Of a stretch of DNA of 22,039 nt, positions 16,878 through 22,039 are shown piece after piece. The position numbers were made by a program, and so were the translations under genes. How positions within the stretch are numbered: the first letter of the stretch is position 1; each line of letters begins with the position of its first letter. The stretch comes from Iamia sp964643485 (GTDB lineage Bacteria; Actinomycetota; Acidimicrobiia; Acidimicrobiales; Iamiaceae), in contig CAZXRA010000076.1 in the NCBI GenBank assembly GCA_964643485.1, positions 1-22,039 of the forward strand, given 5' to 3'. The notes beneath the pieces are model-generated. The model saw nothing but the letters and a program-made list of their open reading frames with translations, was not told where the DNA came from and did not search any database.

Positions 16878-17711
16878 ATGGCTTCACCATCAGCGACCCA
16901 CGTGTTCAATGCCGCATCTCCGTCCCAGCCCGATCCCATGACCACTCCCGCCCTGTCCTCCACCGAGGACGGTGCCCTGCGCATCCTCGTCCTGGAGGAC
17001 GACGAGAAGCTGCGCCGCTCCTTCGCTCGCCGCCTGCGCAGCGAGGGCCACATCGTCGACGAGGCGATGACCCTGGCCGAGGCCCGGGCCGCCCTCGCCG
17101 AGCACCGCTACGGGTGCCTCGTCCTCGATCGCATCGTCCCTGACGGTGACGCCCTCGAGCTGGTCGCCGAGCGACGGGAGGGCCCCGGTCGGGTCCCCGT
17201 CCTGATGCTCTCGGCCCTGGGCACCGTCGACCAGCGGGTGAAGGGCCTCGCTGTCGGCACCGACGACTACATGCCCAAGCCGATCCAGCTCACCGAGCTG
17301 GCCCTACGGGTCCGCAACCTGGCGGCCAAGGCGGCGTCGTCCGATTGGGGCCCCGTCCAGCTCGGTGGCGTCACCGTCGACCGGGAGCGGGGCGAGGTCT
17401 CCATCGAGGGCGAGGTGGTGAAGCTCACGCCTCACCAGAGCGCCGTCCTCGACTACCTGGTCGCCAACCGGGGCCGCATGATCGCCACAGAGGAGCTCCT
17501 GGAGCACTGTTGGGACGGGGGACGATCGCTGTTCGCCAACCCGCTCCACTCCCAGGTCACCCGCCTCCGTCGGGTCTTCTCCGGGTGGCTGCGGATCGAA
17601 TCGGTCAGGGGCGCGGGCTATCTGCTCAAGGTGGAGGACGCCGATGCACAGCCCCGGCATCGGGCGCGCCACCGGCCGTCCCCGGTCGGTTTCCAGGGCG
17701 TCAGCAACTGA
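16878..17711 (+). CDS. OmpR-family response regulator 2 (orphan)
   Basis: The product is 277 residues. A ~33-residue N-terminal extension precedes a receiver with the acidic pair D41/D42, phospho-acceptor D84 (LVLDRIVPDGD), S112 (LMLSALG) and K134 (YMPKPI). The C-terminal winged helix has LTPHQSAVLDYLV, HCWDGGRSLFANP and LHSQVTRLRRVF, ending in VRGAGYLLKV. All receiver residues for phosphorylation are present. The ATG at 16878 has an AGGA 12 bases upstream; the ATG at 16938 would trim the extension but lacks a ribosome-binding site. No kinase gene is adjacent. The closest relative in the window is the regulator at 7951, and kinase 2 at 8740 is a candidate partner. It is followed after 12 bases by the pseudo-receiver regulator. 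Confidence 0.9.
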   Translation: MASPSATHVFNAASPSQPDPMTTPALSSTEDGALRILVLEDDEKLRRSFARRLRSEGHIVDEAMTLAEARAALAEHRYGCLVLDRIVPDGDALELVAERREGPGRVPVLMLSALGTVDQRVKGLAVGTDDYMPKPIQLTELALRVRNLAAKAASSDWGPVQLGGVTVDRERGEVSIEGEVVKLTPHQSAVLDYLVANRGRMIATEELLEHCWDGGRSLFANPLHSQVTRLRRVFSGWLRIESVRGAGYLLKVEDADAQPRHRARHRPSPVGFQGVSN

Positions 17712-17723
17712 GCGGACTCCAGA

Positions 17724-18437
17724 GTGCGAGTCTTGGTGGTTGACGAGGACATTCAGGCGCGCCATGCCTACGCCGTCCGCCTGCGCGCCGACGGTCATGC
17801 CGTCGACGGCATGGACAGCTTCGAGTCGGCCCGGGCCGCCCTCGTCGATGTCGACTACGACTGCGTCGTGGTGGGCCACCTGGCCTCCGCCGATGCCCAG
17901 CAGATGATCACGGAGGCCCGGCGTCAGCGCCGATCCCGGCCGGTGCTGGTCGTGTCCAACGAAGAAGATGCCGATCATCGGGTCGCCACCTTGGAGGCCG
18001 GGGCCGACGATCTCATGGCCCGGCCCGTGTCGCTGGAGGAGCTCGCCCTGCGGGTCAGGAAGCTCATCGTGCGGGGCTCGTCACAGCGCCCCAACGACGG
18101 GCACCAACAGTTGGGGAGGGTTTCCCTCCATCGGGGCCGGCGCGAGGTTCTGGTCGACGGCGAGCAGGTATCGCTGACACCCATCCAGTACGCCCTCTTC
18201 GAGCACCTCCTCGACAATCGGAAGAGGACGGTCAGCGCCGACGAGCTGCTCCAGCACTGCTGGGACCGCAACCACCCGTCACGCGCCAACCCGCTGCCGT
18301 CCCAGATCTCCCGGCTGCGCAAGGCCCTGCGGGGGGCCGTGGCCATCGACGCCGTGCGGGGCCTGGGCTACCGCATGCGCGTTCCCGATCCGCCCGCGAC
18401 GGCGGCGGAGGGAGCTGGCTCCGACCGGCACCGGTAG
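17724..18437 (+). CDS. OmpR-family regulator 3 with degenerate receiver
   Basis: The product is 237 residues. Fold and DNA-binding domain match its neighbours (LTPIQYALFEHLL, HCWDRNHPSRANP, LPSQISRLRKAL, VRGLGYRMRV). The receiver has lost the key residues: the phospho-acceptor position reads VVVGHLASAD (G51, where the paralogue at 7951 has D51), and the conserved lysine is arginine (LMARPV, R100). The acidic D7/D9 and S78 remain. It therefore cannot be switched by ordinary aspartate phosphorylation. It may be constitutive, ligand-controlled, or act in a heterodimer with regulator 2. The start is GTG at 17724, 12 bases after the preceding stop, so the pair is probably one transcript. Confidence 0.9.
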   Translation: MRVLVVDEDIQARHAYAVRLRADGHAVDGMDSFESARAALVDVDYDCVVVGHLASADAQQMITEARRQRRSRPVLVVSNEEDADHRVATLEAGADDLMARPVSLEELALRVRKLIVRGSSQRPNDGHQQLGRVSLHRGRREVLVDGEQVSLTPIQYALFEHLLDNRKRTVSADELLQHCWDRNHPSRANPLPSQISRLRKALRGAVAIDAVRGLGYRMRVPDPPATAAEGAGSDRHR

Positions 18438-18467
18438 GTTCCCCCCTCTCCGGGCGGGAATGCAGGG

Positions 18468-18515
18468 GTCGTCGCGCATGCATCGCAATGTCCATCTGTT
18501 GTGATGCGCAGCGAC
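18468..18515. repeat. Dyad symmetry upstream of the ECF sigma gene
   Basis: GTCGTCGCGCAT (18468-18479) is nearly complementary to ATGCGCAGCGAC (18504-18515), interrupted by a 2-base internal mismatch. A nested GCATCGCAA/TTGTGATGC stem lies between them, and GCATGC repeats occur at both edges. It may terminate regulator 3 or be an operator for the sigma gene. Confidence 0.4.
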
Positions 18516-18552
18516 GCATGCCAGGAGTAGGTGAGCTCGAGGGGGAGTGTCG

Positions 18553-19110
18553 ATGCGACAGGTGGCCTCGCCGGTCGTGGCGCGGGGCCGGCCACCAGCG
18601 ATGGACGATGACGGCGACTTCTACCGCACCCACGTGCGCACCGTGCACCAGTACATCGGGTCACGGGTCGGCTTCCAGGTGGGCGAGGAGCTGACGGCCC
18701 AGACCTTCGTCGAGGCGTGGGCCCAGCGGTCCACCTTCGATCCCTCCATGGGGACGCCGGCGGCGTGGCTGCTCGGCATCGCCACCAACCTGCTCCGGCG
18801 CTACGTGCGGGACGAGAGCCGGCGAGACCGGGCTCACCGGGCCTTGGCCGCCCAGCGCCAGTTCGCCGGCCTGGCCGACTCGTTGCAGGAAGAGGTGCTC
18901 GACGCCATGATCGTCGCCGAGCGCACCGGGGCGGTGCGGCGGACGATCGGTCGCATCGACAGCGCCGATCGCGAGATCCTGACCATGGCCATCCAGCCCG
19001 GCATCACCTACCAGGACATGGCCGAGAGGCTGGGGATCCCGGTGGGGACGGTGCGGTCGCGGCTGAGCCGGGCCCGTCGTCACCTCACCGCCGCTGTCAA
19101 CGCCGAGTGA
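18553..19110 (+). CDS. ECF-type RNA polymerase sigma factor
   Basis: The product is ~185 residues. Region 2 covers about 18-92, with FYRTHVRTVHQYIG, ELTAQTFVEAWAQ and AAWLLGIATNLLRRYVRDE. Region 4 covers about 130-182, with SADREILTMA, ITYQDMAERLGIPVGTVRSR and LSRARRHLTAAV. This two-domain layout is the ECF (group 4) sigma pattern. The ATG at 18553 is preferred over the GTG at 18547 because GGGGGA ends 6 bases before it. No anti-sigma gene follows, so control must come from elsewhere. It lies 81 bases upstream of the small XRE gene and may be the first gene of a unit reaching selB, although the palindrome at 19139-19170 suggests a separate promoter. Confidence 0.9.
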   Translation: MRQVASPVVARGRPPAMDDDGDFYRTHVRTVHQYIGSRVGFQVGEELTAQTFVEAWAQRSTFDPSMGTPAAWLLGIATNLLRRYVRDESRRDRAHRALAAQRQFAGLADSLQEEVLDAMIVAERTGAVRRTIGRIDSADREILTMAIQPGITYQDMAERLGIPVGTVRSRLSRARRHLTAAVNAE

Positions 19111-19138
19111 CCCCTCGGCGGGAACGTCCAAGCCCTTG

Positions 19139-19170
19139 GATACTCATAGGTCTGTCGACCCATGAGTATC
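19139..19170. promoter_or_regulatory. Shared XRE operator element, site 2
   Basis: GATACTCAT (19139-19147) is perfectly complementary to ATGAGTATC (19162-19170), and GGTC/GACC (19149-19152 and 19157-19160) extends the dyad after one mismatch. The inner 15 bases, 19150-19164, match the element at the start of XRE regulator 1 at 14 of 15 positions on the opposite strand. The centre lies about 37 bases upstream of the small XRE gene's ATG. Autoregulatory binding is the likely role. Confidence 0.7.
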
Positions 19171-19191
19171 TAAGGGTCATGATGGACGGCC

Positions 19192-19410
19192 ATGGAAGGT
19201 GACCTGCAGAAGATCCTCGGGCGCAACCTGCGCGCCATTCGACGCCAGAGAGACCTGTCGCAGGAGGGCCTGGCCCGCGAGTTGAAGTGGCACCGCACCT
19301 ACGTCGGCGGCGTGGAGCGGGGAGAACGCAACCTCACGCTCCGCAGCGTGGAACGCCTGGCCGAGCTGCTGGAGATCGACCCCCTGTCCCTCCTCGCCGA
19401 ACGCGAGTGA
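19192..19410 (+). CDS. XRE-family transcriptional regulator 2 (72 residues)
   Basis: The product is almost only a helix-turn-helix domain: EGDLQKILGRNLRAIRRQR, LSQEGLARELKWHRTYVGG, VERGERNLTLRSVERL, ending DPLSLLAERE. It is a close paralogue of the regulator at 11720-12127 but lacks its tail. The ATG at 19192 fits the family start. The last codons overlap the GTG start of selA in GTGA, so selA translation is probably coupled to it. This is an unusual arrangement for selA. The palindromic element 22 bases upstream suggests autorepression, which would also set selA and selB expression. That is inference from layout. Confidence 0.88.
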   Translation: MEGDLQKILGRNLRAIRRQRDLSQEGLARELKWHRTYVGGVERGERNLTLRSVERLAELLEIDPLSLLAERE

Positions 19411-20702
19411 CGCCGGCCGCCGGGGCCGGCGACGAGGATCCCCCGCCGGGTGTCCACCGACCCCCCTCGGTGGACACCTTGGCGCGCCGGCTGGCCGAGC
19501 ACGTCGACCTTCCCCACCCCCTGCTCGTCGACGTGGCCCGGGCGGCGTTGGCCGCCGACGACGTGGAGGGGGCTGGCGACCGAGCGACGGCCCGTCGTCG
19601 GGCCCTGCTCAGCCCCGTCGTCAATGCCACTGGCGTCCTCCTGCACACCAATCTGGGTCGAGCCCCCCTGGGCGCCACTGTGCCGGCGACGGCGTCCAAC
19701 CTCGAGCTCGACCTGAGCACCGGTCGCCGGGGGTCGCGCCGGGCCCACGCCGGCACCCTCTTGGCCCGGGCCGCCGGGGCCGAGGCCGGCCTGGTGGTCA
19801 ACAACGGGGCGGCCGCCGTCCTCCTCGTCCTGGCCGCCCTGGCCGAGGGTGGGGAGGTCGCCGTCTCCCGGGGCGACCTGGTGGAGATCGGGGGTGGCTT
19901 CCGCATCCCCGAGGTGATGGCCCGATCGGGAGCACGGCTGCGGGAGGTGGGCACCACCAACCGCACCCGCCTCGCTGACTACGCCACGCCGCCGTCGCCA
20001 GGCCTCCTTCTCAAGGTGCATCGATCCAACTACCGCATCACCGGTTTCGTGGAAGACACCTCGGTGGCCGAGCTCGCCACCCTGGGACCGCCCGTCGTCG
20101 TCGACCTGGGTTCCGGCTTGCTCGACGCCTCCTGCCCGTGGTTGCCGGGGGGGCCGCCGCCGTGGCTGGCCGACGAGCCGGCGGCCCGCCAGACCCTCGC
20201 CGCCGGCGCCTCCCTCGTCACCTTCTCGGGCGACAAGCTCCTGGGGGGGCCGCAGGCCGGGGTGATCATCGGGCGGGCCGACCTGGTCGAGCGGTGCGCC
20301 TCCCACCCCCTCTACCGCGCCCTACGGCCGGGTTCCCTGCTCCTCCACGCCCTCCAGGACGTGGCCCTGGCCTACCTCCACCGTCAGGCCGGCGACCTGC
20401 CGTTCTGGCGCATGGCCGCCGCCGACGTCGACGTCCTCGCCGATCGGGCCGTGGCCCTCGGTGTCGGGGAGCCCGTCCGCTGCGCCTCCGTGGCCGGGGG
20501 TGGGACCCTGCCCGGCGTGGAGATCCCCTCGGCCGGCCTCGCCCTCCCCGGCGACGTCACCGCCGCCTTGCGCGGCCACGGCCCGAAGCCGGTGATCGCC
20601 CGGGTGGTCGACGGGCGCACCCTGCTCGACCTGCGCACCGTCGATCCCGCCGACGATCCCGTCGTCGGCGCCGCGGCCCGGGCGGCGATGGCGACGAGAT
20701 GA
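19407..20702 (+). CDS. selA: L-seryl-tRNA(Sec) selenium transferase
   Basis: The product is ~431 residues (E. coli SelA has 463). This PLP enzyme converts seryl-tRNA(Sec) to selenocysteinyl-tRNA(Sec) using selenophosphate. Visible are an N-terminal PSVDTLARRL segment, VVNATGVLLHTNLGRAPLG, the NNGAAAVLLVLAAL and SRGDLVEIGGGFRIPEVM stretches, VGTTNRT, KVHRSNYRITGF and VVDLGSG. The PLP-binding lysine K277 lies in FSGDKLLGGPQAG, with LYRALRPGSLLL later. The frame is open further upstream into the XRE gene, but the GTG at 19407 is the first plausible start and overlaps the XRE stop. It overlaps selB by 4 bases (ATGA). The pair implies selenoprotein synthesis in this organism, although no selenoprotein, selD or selC is in the window. 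Confidence 0.95.
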   Translation: MTPAAGAGDEDPPPGVHRPPSVDTLARRLAEHVDLPHPLLVDVARAALAADDVEGAGDRATARRRALLSPVVNATGVLLHTNLGRAPLGATVPATASNLELDLSTGRRGSRRAHAGTLLARAAGAEAGLVVNNGAAAVLLVLAALAEGGEVAVSRGDLVEIGGGFRIPEVMARSGARLREVGTTNRTRLADYATPPSPGLLLKVHRSNYRITGFVEDTSVAELATLGPPVVVDLGSGLLDASCPWLPGGPPPWLADEPAARQTLAAGASLVTFSGDKLLGGPQAGVIIGRADLVERCASHPLYRALRPGSLLLHALQDVALAYLHRQAGDLPFWRMAAADVDVLADRAVALGVGEPVRCASVAGGGTLPGVEIPSAGLALPGDVTAALRGHGPKPVIARVVDGRTLLDLRTVDPADDPVVGAAARAAMATR

Positions 20703-22039
20703 CGCAGCGGGGGAGCGGAGGGGACGGCCCGCGGTCGTTGCTCGTCGCCACCGCTGGGCACGTCGACCACGGCAAGTCGACCCTCGTCCGACACCTCACC
20801 GGGCACGACCCTGACCGCCTGGCGGAGGAGAAGCGGCGGGGCCTCACCATCGACCTGGGCTTCGCCGTCGCCCCCCTGCCCTCCGGCGCCGAGATCAGCT
20901 TCGTCGACGTGCCCGGCCACCACCGCTACCTGTCGACGATGGTCGCCGGCGTCGGCGCCGTCTCCGCCGGCCTGCTCGTCGTCAGTGCCGTGGAGGGGTG
21001 GCGGGCCCAGAGCGAGGAGCACCTCCGCGTCCTCGACCTGCTCGGAGCTCCCGATGGCCTCGTCGTCATCACCCGGGCGGCCGAGGTGGAGACATCACGG
21101 CTGGACGCGGTGCGGGCGGACATCGCGGCCCGGATGGCCGGCACGACCTTGGCGCCGGCTGAGCTGGTGGCCGTCGACCTCCCCGCCGGCCATGGCCACG
21201 ACGCCCTGGTCGCTGCCCTGGAGCGCCTGGTGGTCCGGGCGGCTCCCGTCGCCACGGGGGGCCGGGCCCGGCTCTGGGTCGACCGTTCCTTCACCATCGT
21301 CGGGGCGGGCACGGTCGTCACCGGATCACTGGCCGGAGGCGGCCTGGCCGCCGGCACCACCGTGGACGTCGGCGCCGGGGAGCGGATCCACGGAGCCCGC
21401 ATCCGGGGAATCGAGATCCACGGCCGTCCCGTCCCCTTCGCCGGGCCGGGCCATCGCGTCGCCCTCAACCTGGCCGGCATCGGGCGGAGCGACGTGGGCC
21501 GGGGATCGGTGGTGACCGAGCCGGGCCGATGGCACATCACCCGCATCATCGACGCCACCGTCACCCTGCTCGCCGATGCCGCGCCTTTGCGGTCGGAGCG
21601 GGGGGCCCACCTCCTGACCATCGGGACCTCCGAGCAGCCGGCTCACGTCCGGGTCATCGGCGGCTCCCGCATCGAGCCCGGAGGCACCGGCGCCGCTCGG
21701 TTGCGCCTGACGGCCCCCCTCCCCCTGCTGCCCGGGGACCGCTTCGTCCTCCGCGACACGGGACGGGCGGCGACGGCCGGCGGCGGGGTGGTGCTCGACG
21801 TCGACCCCGTGCTCCCCGCCCGCCGGGCCCGGCCCGACCGTGATCCCCGCCGGGTGGTGGCCGAGCGAGGATGGGTCACCGTCGACACGTTGGAACGGCT
21901 CACGGGGACCCGCCTCGCCCCCACCGTCGGGGGGTGGGTCGCGTCCCCGGCCGCCCTGGCCGCCGACCGGGCCCGCCTGGCCGCCGCCGTGGACGAATCG
22001 GCTCCGGGCGGCCTCGCCCTCGACCACCTCTCGGCCCGC
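20699..22039 (+). CDS. selB: Selenocysteine-specific elongation factor SelB (3' end outside window)
   Basis: 447 codons are visible and the frame runs off the window. SelB is the EF-Tu-like GTPase that delivers Sec-tRNA(Sec) at UGA codons next to a SECIS element. GTPase motifs are GHVDHGKST (20-28), the switch segment KRRGLTIDLGFA (45-56) and DVPGH (70-74). Beta-barrel domains 2 and 3 follow, with RLWVDRSFTIVGAGTVVTGSL and later LPLLPGDRFVLRD. The usual TKAD guanine-specificity motif reads TRAA (125-128), with the aspartate replaced by alanine, which is unusual. The start of a winged-helix region may begin near the window end. The ATG overlaps the selA stop, so the two are translationally coupled. 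Confidence 0.94.
   Translation, partial: MTQRGSGGDGPRSLLVATAGHVDHGKSTLVRHLTGHDPDRLAEEKRRGLTIDLGFAVAPLPSGAEISFVDVPGHHRYLSTMVAGVGAVSAGLLVVSAVEGWRAQSEEHLRVLDLLGAPDGLVVITRAAEVETSRLDAVRADIAARMAGTTLAPAELVAVDLPAGHGHDALVAALERLVVRAAPVATGGRARLWVDRSFTIVGAGTVVTGSLAGGGLAAGTTVDVGAGERIHGARIRGIEIHGRPVPFAGPGHRVALNLAGIGRSDVGRGSVVTEPGRWHITRIIDATVTLLADAAPLRSERGAHLLTIGTSEQPAHVRVIGGSRIEPGGTGAARLRLTAPLPLLPGDRFVLRDTGRAATAGGGVVLDVDPVLPARRARPDRDPRRVVAERGWVTVDTLERLTGTRLAPTVGGWVASPAALAADRARLAAAVDESAPGGLALDHLSAR

Noticed and set aside
18438..19191. selC (selenocysteine tRNA) near selAB
   Set aside because: I looked for a long-arm tRNA with a TTCAAATC-type anticodon region and a T-loop GGTTCGA and saw none in the gaps of this window.
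19287..19406. N-terminal extension of selA
   Set aside because: These codons lie wholly within the XRE gene in another frame and have no SelA similarity.

Overview
The window is high-GC DNA, most likely from an actinobacterium. The very high-GC coding style, the XRE and ECF regulators, the MauE-type membrane protein and the selA-selB pair fit the Acidimicrobiia or a neighbouring class, but taxonomy is inferred from style only. No rRNA, tRNA (including selC) or CRISPR array was recognised.

Left third (1-6760): an accessory island. It opens with a truncated ISL3-type transposase and a large imperfect inverted repeat. Next come the last ~28 codons of a lost gene copy, then a cluster of four related small secreted proteins (1006-1677, 3398-4072, 4266-4943, 5026-5705). 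I recognise no named family for them. They share four cysteines, a GTW motif and a conserved C-terminus. Three of the four, and the remnant, use mostly or half AGA for arginine, unlike every neighbour. The copy at 3398 has host-like composition and sits just behind a larger secreted protein (1814-3364) that vaguely resembles lipid-binding TULIP proteins. The last copy has a frameshift inside its signal peptide. Strong hairpins at 1714-1755, 5759-5790 and 6718-6762 divide the island into transcription units.

Middle (6829-9810): a two-component module. It holds a short-loop sensor kinase overlapping an OmpR-type response regulator, then a second related kinase with no regulator beside it. Two more response regulators of the same subfamily lie 8 kb away (16878-18437). 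The second of these has lost the phospho-acceptor aspartate.

Reverse-strand block (9868-16359): a membrane GGDEF-EAL protein with a degenerate GGDEF and an intact EAL set, an XRE regulator, a putative lipoprotein with a MauE/DoxX-like membrane protein, an HtpX-type M48 protease, and acetyl-CoA synthetase.

Right end (16360-22039, forward): a 518-base leader region with a possible 29-residue ORF followed by a T-tailed hairpin, the two response regulators, an ECF sigma factor, a 72-residue XRE regulator, selA and the first 447 codons of selB. The small XRE gene overlaps selA by 4 nt and selA overlaps selB by 4 nt. The two XRE genes, 7 kb apart, are close paralogues and share a near-identical 15-bp palindromic element at the same distance from their homologous first codons. 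This is probably an autoregulatory or cross-regulatory operator.

The strongest candidates for new biology are the four-cysteine secreted cluster, the shared XRE operator next to selAB, and the split sensor-kinase/pseudo-receiver network.
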